Shown piece after piece: positions 1-8,673 of a DNA stretch of 17,930 nucleotides. The position numbers and the translations under genes were made by a program. The first letter of the stretch is position 1, and each line of letters opens with the position of its first letter. Origin of the DNA: an uncultured Solirubrobacteraceae bacterium (GTDB lineage Bacteria > Actinomycetota > Thermoleophilia > Solirubrobacterales > Solirubrobacteraceae); NCBI GenBank assembly GCA_955652345.1, contig CATPBV010000085.1:1-17930 (forward strand), written 5' to 3'. The notes under the pieces are model-generated. The model ran no database searches and had not been told where the DNA came from. It was given only the letters and a program-made list of their open reading frames with translations.

Positions 1-112
1 GGCGTGGCGAGCTCGGCCACAGCACGAGCCCGATCGCCCAGGCGCCCGCGGAGACCGCGCGCTCGGCGTCGCGGAGCGAGGTGATCCCGCAGAACTTGAT
101 CTTCGTGGTCAC
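1..112 (-). CDS. trpF: Phosphoribosylanthranilate isomerase, N-terminal fragment (cut by window edge)
   Basis: TrpF isomerises N-(5'-phosphoribosyl)anthranilate to CdRP, the third step of tryptophan synthesis, in the cytoplasm. Only the first 37 codons are inside the window; the gene continues leftward. The visible residues carry the family's opening beta strand KIKFCGIT with its active-site Cys, followed by an acidic/Ala helix and a GLVLWPSSPR segment equivalent to the usual GFVFxPxSxR. The GTG at 110-112 is the start because an in-frame TGA lies two codons upstream. No clear Shine-Dalgarno is present; a tiny open frame (116-151) ends 3 bases before this GTG. The gene lies 47 bases downstream of trpC and is the last visible member of the trp block. 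Confidence 0.9.
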   Translation of the reverse strand, partial: MTTKIKFCGITSLRDAERAVSAGAWAIGLVLWPSSPR

Positions 113-115
113 GAC

Positions 116-151
116 TCAATCGTAGGGTGGCTGAATAACCGCGTCCCACAT
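116..151 (-). other. Possible 11-codon mini-ORF between trpC and trpF
   Basis: The 47-base trpC-trpF gap contains ATG followed by ten sense codons and TGA, reading MWDAVIQPPYD. It begins 8 bases after the trpC stop and ends 3 bases before the trpF GTG, so a ribosome translating it would finish at the trpF start. It has one Trp codon in second position. No convincing Shine-Dalgarno precedes it, and an open frame this short can arise by chance. A role in coupling or in Trp-sensitive control is speculation. Confidence 0.2.
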
Positions 152-159
152 GCGCTTTT

Positions 160-945
160 TCAGCCAGCCCCTCCCGTCAGGGCGCGGCAGGCAGCCTCGA
201 TGTCGGGAGCGCGCATCAGCGCCTCGCCCACCAGCACCGCGGCGGCGCCCGCAGCGCCCACCTGGTCGAGCTGCGCACGATCCCGCAGGCCCGACTCGAC
301 GACGGTCGCGACGCCGCCCGGCACCCGCCCGAGCAGGCGAAGGGCGCGGCCGGGGTCCACGTCCATCGTGCGCAGGTCGCGGTTGTTGATGCCGATCAGC
401 GACGCTTGCGCCGCGACCGCACGCGAGAGCTCGGTTTCGTCGTGAACCTCTACTAGCGCCGCCAACCCTAGCCCGAGCGCCAGTGCGTGCAGCTCCGCCA
501 GCGCCGCGTCGTCGAGCGCGGCGACGATCAGCAGGATCGCATCCGCCCCCGCGGCGACCGATTCGTGTAGCTGGTAGGCGTCGACGATGAAGTCCTTTCG
601 GAGGATCGGCAGCGCACACGCCTCGCGCGCCCGCCGCAGATCCTCGAGCGAGCCGCCGAAGTGAGGGCCATCGGTGAGGATCGACACCGCGGCGGCGCCG
701 CCGCGCTCGTACGCGCCCACCACGTCCTGCACCGAGGCGCCCTCCCGAATCGGCCCGGCCGACGGCGAGCGGCGCTTGTGCTCGGCGATCACAGACAGCC
801 CCGGGCGCTCGATCGCCGCCATGAACCGCCCGCGGCCATCGTGCGGCGTCCCGTCGCGCCGTAGCTCGGCCAGTGGCACCGCCTCGCGCCGCCGGGCCAC
901 CTCCTCGCGAGTCGCCGCGAGAATCCCGTCGAGCACCGCGGTCAC
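160..945 (-). CDS. trpC: Indole-3-glycerol phosphate synthase
   Basis: TrpC converts CdRP to indole-3-glycerol phosphate, the fourth step of the tryptophan branch. The 261-residue product has the usual length for a stand-alone TrpC (beta/alpha)8 barrel. Visible signatures are the IAEHKRRSPSAG strand with the catalytic Lys (about residues 53-64), the LRKDFIVDAYQLHES segment, IGINNRDL, VVESGL and a phosphate-gripping VLVGEALM near the C terminus. The start is GTG at 943-945 and overlaps the trpD stop as GTGA, implying translational coupling. It is followed by a short gap and then trpF. TrpC and TrpF are separate proteins here, not fused as in E. coli. Confidence 0.97.
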   Translation of the reverse strand: MTAVLDGILAATREEVARRREAVPLAELRRDGTPHDGRGRFMAAIERPGLSVIAEHKRRSPSAGPIREGASVQDVVGAYERGGAAAVSILTDGPHFGGSLEDLRRAREACALPILRKDFIVDAYQLHESVAAGADAILLIVAALDDAALAELHALALGLGLAALVEVHDETELSRAVAAQASLIGINNRDLRTMDVDPGRALRLLGRVPGGVATVVESGLRDRAQLDQVGAAGAAAVLVGEALMRAPDIEAACRALTGGAG

Positions 946-1976
946 GGAGCAAGCTCCTGGGTACGCGCCACGAACCGCTCGAGCGCCCCGGCCGCGGCGC
1001 CTTCGTCGATCGCCCGCTCCGCCGCCCGGACGCCGTCGGCCAGGGACGCCGCCACGCCGCCGGCGTAGATCGCCGCGCCGGCGTTCAGCACCGACAGGTC
1101 GCGCGCCGCCCCCGGCTCGCCCGCGAACACCCGGCGCGCCGTCTGCGCGTTGAAGGCCGGGTCTCCTCCCGGCACCGCGTCGGCGGGGCTAACCGGCAGC
1201 GAGACGTCCTCGGGAGTCACGGAATAGCGCCGGATCTCGGATCCGATCACCTCGACCACGGTCGTGGGCGCGGAGATGCTGAGCTCATCGAGCCCGTCCT
1301 CGCTGCAGGCGAGCAGCGCGTGCTCGGTCCCGAGCAGCGCCAGCGCTCCGGCCATCGTCTCGAGATACGCCGGGTCCGACACGCCGATCAGCTGGCGCGT
1401 GGCTCCGGCCGGGTTCGTCAGTGGCCCGAGGAAGTTGAACGCCGTGCGGACCGCAAGCTGGCGGCGCACCGGAACCACGAATCGCGTCGCCTGGTGATGG
1501 GCGGGCGCGAACATGAACCCGAAGCCGACGTCCTCGATGCACCGGGCGACAGCGTCGGGCGCGAGATCGATCCGGGCGCCCAGCGCCTCGAGCACATCGG
1601 CCGAGCCCGACAGTCCCGTGGCGGAGCGGTTTCCATGCTTGGCGACGGTGCATCCGGCCCCCGCGGCGATCAGCGCCGCTGTCGTCGACACGTTGAACGT
1701 CCGGCGTCCGCCGCCCGTTCCCGCCGTGTCGAGCAGGCCGCCGTGGTTGACCCTGACGGGGGTGGCGTATTCCCGCATCGTGCGCGCGAGGCCGGCGAGC
1801 TCCTGCACCGTCTCGCCCTTCGTACGCAGCGCGATCAGGAACCCCGCGATCTGGACCTCCGAGGCGTTCCCGGCCATGATCTCCGAGAGCACCGCGGAGG
1901 TGTCCTCGAGGCTCAGATCGTGCCCACCGGCGAGCGCGTCGATCGACCGCGTGAGGAGATCGGGGCCCGCGCTCAT
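942..1976 (-). CDS. trpD: Anthranilate phosphoribosyltransferase
   Basis: TrpD transfers phosphoribose from PRPP to anthranilate. The 344-residue product matches the family length. The PRPP-binding loop DTAGTGGG (about residues 80-87), the following FNVSTTAA, the KHGNRSATGLSGSADVLEALG region and the anthranilate-site NFLGPLTNPA are all present, so the enzyme looks intact. The ATG at 1974-1976 overlaps the trpG stop as ATGA and the gene's own stop overlaps the trpC start, so trpG-trpD-trpC form a chain of 4-base overlaps. The frame stays open upstream of this ATG, but that part lies antisense-free within trpG and does not resemble TrpD. TrpD is a separate protein, not fused to TrpG as in E. 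coli. Confidence 0.97.
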   Translation of the reverse strand: MSAGPDLLTRSIDALAGGHDLSLEDTSAVLSEIMAGNASEVQIAGFLIALRTKGETVQELAGLARTMREYATPVRVNHGGLLDTAGTGGGRRTFNVSTTAALIAAGAGCTVAKHGNRSATGLSGSADVLEALGARIDLAPDAVARCIEDVGFGFMFAPAHHQATRFVVPVRRQLAVRTAFNFLGPLTNPAGATRQLIGVSDPAYLETMAGALALLGTEHALLACSEDGLDELSISAPTTVVEVIGSEIRRYSVTPEDVSLPVSPADAVPGGDPAFNAQTARRVFAGEPGAARDLSVLNAGAAIYAGGVAASLADGVRAAERAIDEGAAAGALERFVARTQELAP

Positions 1977-2539
1977 CGACGCCCCTCGAGGAAGTTGGCG
2001 ATCAGCTCTCGTCCCTGCTCGGTGAGGACGGATTCCGGATGGAACTGGATGCCTTCGGCGGGAAGCTCGCGGTGGCGGACCCCCATCACGACGTTGTCGC
2101 CGACCGCGCTGCGCTCGAGGCACTCCGGCAGCGCCGGGTCGGCCACAAGCGAGTGGTAGCGCCCGACCTCGAGCGGCTCGCGAAGTCCCCGGAAGATCGT
2201 CCGCCCGTCGTGGTGGATCATGCTCGTCTTTCCGTGCACCGGCTCGCCGCGGATCACGCTTCCGCCCCAGGCCTGTACAAGCGCCTGATGGCCCAGACAC
2301 ACGCCCAGCGTCCGGACGCCTGCGACCGGGAACCGCCGGACGAGCTCGAGCGAGATCCCGGCGTCATTCGGGGTGCAGGGACCGGGGGACACGATCGCTC
2401 GGTCGTAGCCGCGCAACAGCAGCTCGTCGACGGTGGCGTGGTCGCTGCGCACGACCTCGATCTCGGCGCCCAGCTCGCCGACGTACTGCACGAGGTTGTA
2501 GGTGAAGCTGTCGTAGTTGTCGAGAACGAGGACCCTCAT
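1973..2539 (-). CDS. trpG: Anthranilate synthase component II (glutamine amidotransferase)
   Basis: TrpG hydrolyses glutamine and passes ammonia to TrpE for anthranilate formation. The 188-residue protein is a single class I amidotransferase domain. It opens with DNYDSFTYNLVQ and carries SPGPCTP, the nucleophile motif GVCLGHQA with Cys at about residue 81, and the FHPES motif that supplies the catalytic His and Glu (about 167 and 169). The ATG at 2537-2539 was chosen because it directly precedes the family's first beta strand; the open frame extends upstream but without similarity. The gene lies 4 bases after trpE. The same family includes PabA, and such subunits can serve both anthranilate and 4-amino-4-deoxychorismate synthases, but the location supports the tryptophan role. 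Confidence 0.96.
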   Translation of the reverse strand: MRVLVLDNYDSFTYNLVQYVGELGAEIEVVRSDHATVDELLLRGYDRAIVSPGPCTPNDAGISLELVRRFPVAGVRTLGVCLGHQALVQAWGGSVIRGEPVHGKTSMIHHDGRTIFRGLREPLEVGRYHSLVADPALPECLERSAVGDNVVMGVRHRELPAEGIQFHPESVLTEQGRELIANFLEGRR

Positions 2540-2543
2540 GCGC

Positions 2544-4019
2544 TCACGGCCAATCGGGCTGCGCCGCGGCAAGGGCGACCGCGTCGAGCACCGCCCGCGC
2601 CTTGGCCTCCGATTCGCGGAACTCGTACTCGGGGTCGGCGTCGGCGACGGTGCCGCCCCCGGCCTGCACGTGCGCGATGCCGTCCTTGACGACCACCGTG
2701 CGGATGTGGATGCAGGTGTCGAGCTCTCCCGCATAGCTCACATATCCGATCGCGCCGCCGTATCCCCCGCGCTTGCTGCCCTCGAGCTCGTCGATGATCT
2801 GCATGGCCCTGACCTTCGGAGCGCCGGACAGCGTCCCGGCCGGCAGCACGGAGCGCAACGCAGCGAGCGGGCCGACGCCGTCGAGCAGGGTCCCGATGAC
2901 GCTCGAGACGATGTGCATCACGTGGCTGTAGGTCTCGACCGCCATCATCTCCTGCACCTCGACGCTGCCGTATTCGCACACTCGCCCGAGGTCGTTGCGC
3001 CCGAGGTCGACGAGCATCACGTGCTCGGCGCGCTCCTTGGGGTCGGCAAGGAGTTCCTGCGCAATCCGCCGGTCCTCCTCGGCGCTCGCGCCGCGGCGCC
3101 GGGTTCCAGCGATCGGCCGGGTTGACACCTGCCGGCCGTGGACGGTAATCAACGGCTCGGGGCTGGCGCCCGCAATCTCGAAATCCCCGAAGTCGAGGAA
3201 GTACATGTATGGGCTCGGGTTGACGGCCCGCAGCCCGCGGTAGATCGAGAACGCCTGCACAGGAGTGGGCGCCGACCAACGCTGCGAGGGCACCACCTGA
3301 TAGGCGTCGCCGGCGCGGATGTACTCGATGATCCGCGCGACCATTCCTTCGAACTCGGCCTGGGACACGTTCGACTCGAAGCGCGGGATCGGCCGATCGC
3401 CGGGCGGACGCGGTGGTGGCGAGGGCAGCGGCCCCGCAAGCCGGGCCCTCCCTTCGGCGATCGTCTCGATCGCGCGCGCGTACGAGAACTCGAGGTCGTC
3501 CTCGGCGTAGACGTTCGCGAGCACGGTGACGGTGCGCTCGAGGTGGTCGAACGTCACGAGCACGTCGGTGAGCATCAGCGCCAGGTCAGGAGCGCCGATC
3601 GAGTCTGGCCCCGGTTCTCCGACGGGCTCGACCGTCCGGACCAGGTCGTAGGCGAACACGCCCACCGCTCCCCCGGCAAACGGGGGCAGCCCTGGAAGCG
3701 ACGCCGGCCGGAAGCGGCTCAGCTCGGCCTCGGCGAGCTCGAACGGGTCCCCGGGATCTCCCAGCGACCAGCGCAGGACCTTGCGGGGGCGAAAGCCGAT
3801 GAAGGAGTACCGCCCGACCCGCCCGTGGTCGGCTGACTCCAGCAGAAATGAGGGTCCGTCTTCACGCAGCTTGAGGAACGCGGACACGGGCGTCTCGCAG
3901 TCATCGACGAACGTCTCGCGCAGCGGGATCAGGTTGTGCTCGCGAGCGAGCTCGCGGACTTCCGAGAGTGGCGGCACGGCTCCGCTGGGTTGCTGCGCGC
4001 TAGCGCTTGCGACGGCCAT
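2544..4019 (-). CDS. trpE: Anthranilate synthase component I
   Basis: TrpE makes anthranilate from chorismate and ammonia, the committed and usually feedback-inhibited step. With the ATG at 4017-4019 the product is 491 residues, normal for the family. The N-terminal half holds the LLES element (about residues 59-62) of the tryptophan regulatory site; a proline-rich linker near residue 205 leads into the chorismate-binding domain with PIAGTRRRG, HVMLVDLGRNDLGRV and AGTLSGAPKVRAM. The gene overlaps hisIE by 20 bases. An in-frame ATG at 4035-4037 would add six residues and a further one at 4074-4076 would add 19; I prefer 4019 because a weak GAGCGAG lies 6 bases upstream and the extra residues are not family-like. 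PabB is a less likely alternative given the trp context. Confidence 0.95.
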   Translation of the reverse strand: MAVASASAQQPSGAVPPLSEVRELAREHNLIPLRETFVDDCETPVSAFLKLREDGPSFLLESADHGRVGRYSFIGFRPRKVLRWSLGDPGDPFELAEAELSRFRPASLPGLPPFAGGAVGVFAYDLVRTVEPVGEPGPDSIGAPDLALMLTDVLVTFDHLERTVTVLANVYAEDDLEFSYARAIETIAEGRARLAGPLPSPPPRPPGDRPIPRFESNVSQAEFEGMVARIIEYIRAGDAYQVVPSQRWSAPTPVQAFSIYRGLRAVNPSPYMYFLDFGDFEIAGASPEPLITVHGRQVSTRPIAGTRRRGASAEEDRRIAQELLADPKERAEHVMLVDLGRNDLGRVCEYGSVEVQEMMAVETYSHVMHIVSSVIGTLLDGVGPLAALRSVLPAGTLSGAPKVRAMQIIDELEGSKRGGYGGAIGYVSYAGELDTCIHIRTVVVKDGIAHVQAGGGTVADADPEYEFRESEAKARAVLDAVALAAAQPDWP

Positions 4020-4608
4020 CGAGAACTCGCTCGGCATCGTGGAGCGAGAGCCCTCGTCCCCGCAGAAGCACCGCAAGGTGATAGATCACGTCCGCGGCCT
4101 CCTCGGCGAGGCGCTCGTCCGATTCCCCGAGCGCGGCGCGCGCGGCCTCGTCGGCCTCTTCCCGAAGCTTGCCGGAGTTGAGCTCGCGGTCCGCGATCAA
4201 CGTAGCCGTGTAGGAGCCTTCGGGGCGCGCAGCCGCTCGCTGCTCGATCGTGCGCTCGAGCGCCGGCAGCGTCTCGAATGGGGCCACACGCTCGAGCTCG
4301 CCGTTGTGAAAGCAGGTTCGCTCACCCGTATGGCACGCCGGTCCAGCGGCCTGCACGAGCGCGAGCACCGCGTCGGCGTCGCAGTCGTACCGGAGGGCTT
4401 TCAATGCCAGCGTGTTCCCCGAGCTTGCGCCCTTGCGCCAGAGCTCCGTTCGCGAGCGGCTGAAGAAGTGCACCTCGCCCGTCTCGCGCGTGCGCTCGAG
4501 CGCTTCGGCGTTCATGTAGGCGAGCATCAGCACCTCTCCCGAGCCCCAATCCTGCGCGATGCACGGCACGAGGCCGTGCTCGTCGAAAGCGATATCGAGG
4601 TCCCGCAC
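4000..4608 (-). CDS. hisIE: Bifunctional phosphoribosyl-AMP cyclohydrolase / phosphoribosyl-ATP pyrophosphatase
   Basis: This fused enzyme catalyses the second and third steps of histidine synthesis: pyrophosphate removal from PR-ATP and opening of the PR-AMP ring. The 202 residues split into an N-terminal cyclohydrolase domain (about 1-110), with LMLAYMN and the metal-site motif DCDADAVLALVQAAGPACH followed by a third Cys, and a C-terminal helical pyrophosphatase domain (about 115-200) with acidic motifs around KLREEADEA and AEEAADVIYHL. The start is GTG at 4606-4608, 30 bases after era. The 3' end overlaps trpE by 20 bases. In Mycobacterium hisI and hisE are separate, distant genes, so fusion here is a lineage clue. 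hisI next to trpE is a familiar actinobacterial arrangement. Confidence 0.95.
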   Translation of the reverse strand: MRDLDIAFDEHGLVPCIAQDWGSGEVLMLAYMNAEALERTRETGEVHFFSRSRTELWRKGASSGNTLALKALRYDCDADAVLALVQAAGPACHTGERTCFHNGELERVAPFETLPALERTIEQRAAARPEGSYTATLIADRELNSGKLREEADEAARAALGESDERLAEEAADVIYHLAVLLRGRGLSLHDAERVLDGRRKR

Positions 4609-4638
4609 CCGGGCGATTCTAGGTGCTGAGATGCGTCG

Positions 4639-5541
4639 CTACTCGATCCCGAGCCGATCGAGCAGGCCCGCGTCGCCGCGCCAATGGCGGCGTACCTTCA
4701 CCTTGCATTCGAGATGCACGCGGGCTCCTAGCTCGCGCTCGATCGAGCGCCGGGCCGCAACTCCGATCGCCTTGACGGTACGACCTCCGGCGCCGACCAG
4801 GATTCCCTTCTGAGACTCGGTCTCGACGAGGATCGTCGCCTCGATCCTCACCAGTCCGTCCGCGCGGCGCTCGATCGCCTCAATCGCGACCTCGACGGCG
4901 TGCGGCACTTCCTCCCGAGTCCGCGCGAGCGCTTCCTCGCGGATCAGCTCGGCCACCCGTACGCGTTCGGGCAGGTCCGAGCGGTCACCGGGCTCGAAGT
5001 AGAAGGGCCCTTCGGGAAGCAGCGCGACCAGCGACTCGACGAGCGCTCGTACGCCCGATCCGGTCCGAGCGGATATGGGGAAGATCTCCTCGGAGACCCC
5101 GAGCTCATCCGCCGCCTGGAGCGTCGCGGCGGTTCTCGCATGGTCGGCGCGGTCGACCTTGTTGACCGCGGTCACCACCGGCACCGGGGAGCCGGCCAGG
5201 AGCTTGGCGATGAACCTGTCCCCGGGGCCCACCCCCTGCTGTGCGTTCACCACGAACAGGCATCCGTCGGCCTCTGAGAGCTCGCGCTCGACCCGCCTCT
5301 GCATCCGCTCGGTCAGCGTGTCCAGGGGCCGCTGCACTCCTGGCAGGTCGACCAGCACCAGCTGCCAGTCGGGGCCAGTCGCGACGCCCCGAATCGCCCG
5401 CCGAGTCGTCTGCGGCTTGTCGGACACGATCGCCACCTTGGCACCGACGATCGCGTTGGTCAGCGTCGACTTGCCGACGTTGGGCCGGCCGGCGATCGCA
5501 ATGAACCCCGACCGCCTCCGGCCCAGCGGCGCCGAGCTCAC
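4639..5541 (-). CDS. era: GTPase Era
   Basis: Era is an essential GTPase that binds the 3' end of 16S rRNA during 30S subunit maturation. The 300-residue product has the typical length. The GTPase domain shows G1 GRPNVGKST (about 18-26), TTR of the switch region, NKVD (127-130) and a SART G5 motif. The C-terminal KH domain includes QKGILVGAGGRTVKAIG. The G3 motif reads DLPG instead of the common DTPG. The start is GTG at 5539-5541, overlapping the ybeY stop as GTGA; the frame is open further upstream inside ybeY but that part is arginine-rich and unlike Era. Lying directly downstream of ybeY and phoH, it forms an rRNA-maturation cluster. Confidence 0.96.
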   Translation of the reverse strand: MSSAPLGRRRSGFIAIAGRPNVGKSTLTNAIVGAKVAIVSDKPQTTRRAIRGVATGPDWQLVLVDLPGVQRPLDTLTERMQRRVERELSEADGCLFVVNAQQGVGPGDRFIAKLLAGSPVPVVTAVNKVDRADHARTAATLQAADELGVSEEIFPISARTGSGVRALVESLVALLPEGPFYFEPGDRSDLPERVRVAELIREEALARTREEVPHAVEVAIEAIERRADGLVRIEATILVETESQKGILVGAGGRTVKAIGVAARRSIERELGARVHLECKVKVRRHWRGDAGLLDRLGIE

Positions 5542-5933
5542 GTCACCCAGCGCATCAGCTCGGCCTGGAGCGCCAGCATCTCCCCGTCGTCCGTCTCGTG
5601 ATCCATCCCGGTGAGATGAAGCGCGCCGTGCACCACGGCCTCGCGGAGGTCCTCGGTCTCGGCCGGGCAGATCACGATGTCGCCAAGCTCTCTCGGCCCG
5701 GTGGGTAGGCCATCTTCGTCGACGCCGAAAGAGAGGACGTCGGTCGGCGCGTCGAGGCCACGGTACTCGCGGTTCAGGTCCCGGATCCGCTCCTCGTCGA
5801 CGAACTCGACCGCCATGTGGCCCTCTTCGATTCCGGCGGAGGACAGGGCCAGCACGCACAGCTCCTGGACGTCCGCGATCGTGGGCGCGTCGGGCGCGAG
5901 CTCATCGGTCCCTGTCACCTCGATCTCGAGCAC
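5538..5933 (-). CDS. ybeY: Endoribonuclease YbeY (rRNA maturation factor)
   Basis: YbeY is a single-strand endoribonuclease involved in 16S rRNA 3'-end processing and 70S quality control. The 131-residue protein is at the short end of the family range. Its zinc-binding signature HGALHLTGMDH (about residues 102-112) supplies the three histidines, and the preceding PTDVLSF and GDIVIC segments are also characteristic. The start is GTG at 5931-5933; it lies 17 bases after phoH and its stop overlaps the era start by 4 bases. Adjacency of phoH, ybeY and era is conserved in many bacteria and supports the assignment. Nothing looks truncated. Confidence 0.95.
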   Translation of the reverse strand: MLEIEVTGTDELAPDAPTIADVQELCVLALSSAGIEEGHMAVEFVDEERIRDLNREYRGLDAPTDVLSFGVDEDGLPTGPRELGDIVICPAETEDLREAVVHGALHLTGMDHETDDGEMLALQAELMRWVT

Positions 5934-5950
5934 TCAGTGCCGCCCGCCCG

Positions 5951-6922
<972 letters not shown>

Positions 6923-6930
6923 GGGGGCTT

Positions 6931-7362
6931 CTACCCTCCGAGCGCCTCGCGGACGCTAGCGGATATCCGCTTGCCGTCGGCTCGGCCAGCTGCCTTCGCC
7001 ATCGCGGCCTTCATCACCGCGCCCATGTCCCTGGGGGAGGTGGCCTGCGTCTGCTCGATCGCGTCCATGACGATCCGATCGAGCTCGTCGTCGGAAAGCT
7101 CGGCCGGGAGATAGTGCTCGATCATCCGCGCCTCGGCCTCCTCCTGGCTGGCAAGCTCCGGCCGGCCACCATCGCGGAACTGAGCTGCAGCCTCGAGTCT
7201 GCGCTTGCGCTCGCGCCGGAGCACGGCGAGCTCGTCCCCATCTCCCTCCTTCGCCGCCTTCTGGAGCTCGGACAGCACCAGCCGTAGCGCTCCGGCCCGC
7301 TCGCGCTCGCGGGCCTTCATCGCTCCGGTCATGTCAGCGCGAACCTGATCGATAAGAGTCAA
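6931..7362 (-). CDS. yqeY: GatB/YqeY domain protein
   Basis: YqeY proteins resemble the tRNA-binding tail domain of the GatB amidotransferase subunit; a general tRNA-related role is assumed but unproven. The 143-residue product begins TLIDQVRADMTGAMKARE and continues through LRLVLSELQ, a charged coiled region rich in Arg/Glu, a MIEHYLPAELSDDEL motif and the GAVMKAAM...GRADGKRIS end, all typical of the family. The start is TTG at 7360-7362, overlapping the mtaB stop as TTGA, with AAAGGGG directly adjacent. An ATG ten codons later (7330-7332) is possible but would cut the conserved first helix. It sits between mtaB and phoH, close to its place in the Bacillus-type cluster. Confidence 0.93.
   Translation of the reverse strand: MTLIDQVRADMTGAMKARERERAGALRLVLSELQKAAKEGDGDELAVLRRERKRRLEAAAQFRDGGRPELASQEEAEARMIEHYLPAELSDDELDRIVMDAIEQTQATSPRDMGAVMKAAMAKAAGRADGKRISASVREALGG
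6934..6939 (-). promoter_or_regulatory. Ribosome binding site for phoH
   Basis: GGAGGG on the minus strand lies 11 bases before the TTG start of phoH and contains the last codons of yqeY. It is one of the few good Shine-Dalgarno sequences inside the long minus-strand operon and supports the TTG start. Confidence 0.55.
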
Positions 7363-8639
7363 CCCCTTTCAGGATATCCCGCGCCAACTCGCTCACATCG
7401 GATTCCGTCGGCGTACAGCTCGAGGCAGGTGACCTCGACGATCTCCCCCCGCCCGGCTGCCCGCGGGGGCAGATAGCAGCGGGTGTAGTCGGCGGTGTAC
7501 CCGGAGCACTGGCTGTCGGCGAGCTTGTCGACGAGCACTTGTTCGCGGCGACCTAACTTGCGCAGGCGATGATGACGCGAGCGGACCTCCGAGTGCCCGC
7601 GCATCCGCTGCGAGCGGTGCTTCTTCTCCGCCGCTGGCACGCGGTCGCCCAGTCCTTCGGCCACGGTGCCGGGCCTCGGCGAGTACGAGAACGTGTGCAC
7701 GCGCGTGATCCCGGCGGCGTCGAGCGCGCCGAGCGTGCGCTCGAATGCAACCTCGTCCTCGGTCGGAAAACCCACGATCACGTCGGTCGTGACATTGACG
7801 CTCGGAATCGCCCGCCTGAGAGCGGTGACGTGGTCGAGGTACTCCGCCGCCGTGTAATGCCTGCCCATCGCCTTGAGCACGGCGTCGTCGCCCGACTGCA
7901 TGGGGATATGGAGGTGCGGGCAAAGCTTCGGCTCGCCCACAAGCGCGCTCACCAGCGAGTCCTTGACGTGGATCACCTCGACGCTCGAGAGCCTGACCCG
8001 CTGGACGCCATCGACCCGCGCCACCTCCCGCATCAGCTCTCCGACCTCGAGTCCGCGCTCGGGGTCGCGATAGTCGCCGACGCTAATGCCGGTCATCACT
8101 ACCTCGGGCTGGCCTGCTGCGACCCGGCGGCGCACCTCGGCGAGCACCCCGCTGGCCGGGCGAGAGCGCGCCGAGCCCCTGACCGTGGGGATGATGCAGT
8201 ACGCACAGCGGCAGTCGCAGCCGTCCTGCACCTTGACGAACCCGCGGGTGCGCTGCTCGGTCTCCGCTCGGGGCCCGGCCAGCGCCTCGTGCTCGAGATC
8301 GACGCATGCTCCGAGCGCGCCCGCCATGCTCAGCGCGACATCCTCGGCGGTGCCGACGAACGCGGAGACCCGCGGGTCGATCTGCGAGAAACGCCCGGCG
8401 TTCAGGTTGACCGCACAGCCGGCGACGTACACTGCCCGCCCGCCGTTCAGCGAGCGCCTGACGGCCTGGCGCGACTTGGCCTCCGCTTCGCTCGTGATAC
8501 AGCAGGTGTTGATCACGTGCAGCTCGGCGTCGGCTTCAGGCACCTCGGCGTGCCCGGCCTCGAGCAGCGACCCGCGGGCGGCCATCGCGTCGGCCTGCGA
8601 GACCTTGCAGCCGAGGAACTTGACCGCGAACGTGGTCAT
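7359..8639 (-). CDS. mtaB: tRNA (N6-threonylcarbamoyladenosine(37)-C2)-methylthiotransferase MtaB
   Basis: MtaB is a radical-SAM enzyme that converts t6A37 to ms2t6A37 in ANN-decoding tRNAs. The 426-residue protein has the N-terminal UPF0004 domain with three cluster-binding cysteines (GCKVSQ at 11, NTCCIT at about 46, AGCAVN at 75), the radical-SAM CxxxCxxC motif (Cys 141, 145, 148 in DGCDCRCAYCIIP), a conserved LHIPMQSGDD segment and a C-terminal TRAM-like domain. The start is ATG at 8637-8639, 34 bases after ndh, with no obvious Shine-Dalgarno. The FLGCKVSQ opening favours MtaB over MiaB or RimO, as does location between prmA and yqeY. Confidence 0.95.
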   Translation of the reverse strand: MTTFAVKFLGCKVSQADAMAARGSLLEAGHAEVPEADAELHVINTCCITSEAEAKSRQAVRRSLNGGRAVYVAGCAVNLNAGRFSQIDPRVSAFVGTAEDVALSMAGALGACVDLEHEALAGPRAETEQRTRGFVKVQDGCDCRCAYCIIPTVRGSARSRPASGVLAEVRRRVAAGQPEVVMTGISVGDYRDPERGLEVGELMREVARVDGVQRVRLSSVEVIHVKDSLVSALVGEPKLCPHLHIPMQSGDDAVLKAMGRHYTAAEYLDHVTALRRAIPSVNVTTDVIVGFPTEDEVAFERTLGALDAAGITRVHTFSYSPRPGTVAEGLGDRVPAAEKKHRSQRMRGHSEVRSRHHRLRKLGRREQVLVDKLADSQCSGYTADYTRCYLPPRAAGRGEIVEVTCLELYADGIRCERVGAGYPERG

Positions 8640-8673
8640 CGCAGCGCAAGGTAGCTGGTGGCGACGCCCGGCT

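Noticed and set aside
160..165. Programmed frameshift at the end of trpC (TGAAAAAG) extending the protein to 118
   Set aside because: TrpC already has full length and its last barrel motifs are intact; the extension shows no similarity and the A5 run alone is weak evidence.
873..2159. A 428-codon plus-strand open frame opposite trpD and trpG
   Set aside because: It is antisense to well-recognised trp genes, Arg/Gly/Ala-rich, and matches no family I know; such frames are expected in high-GC coding DNA.
4639..5859. A 406-residue extended Era, possibly fused to an extra N-terminal domain
   Set aside because: The extra 106 residues are an Arg-rich reading of ybeY in another frame; the GTG at 5541 gives a normal-length Era.
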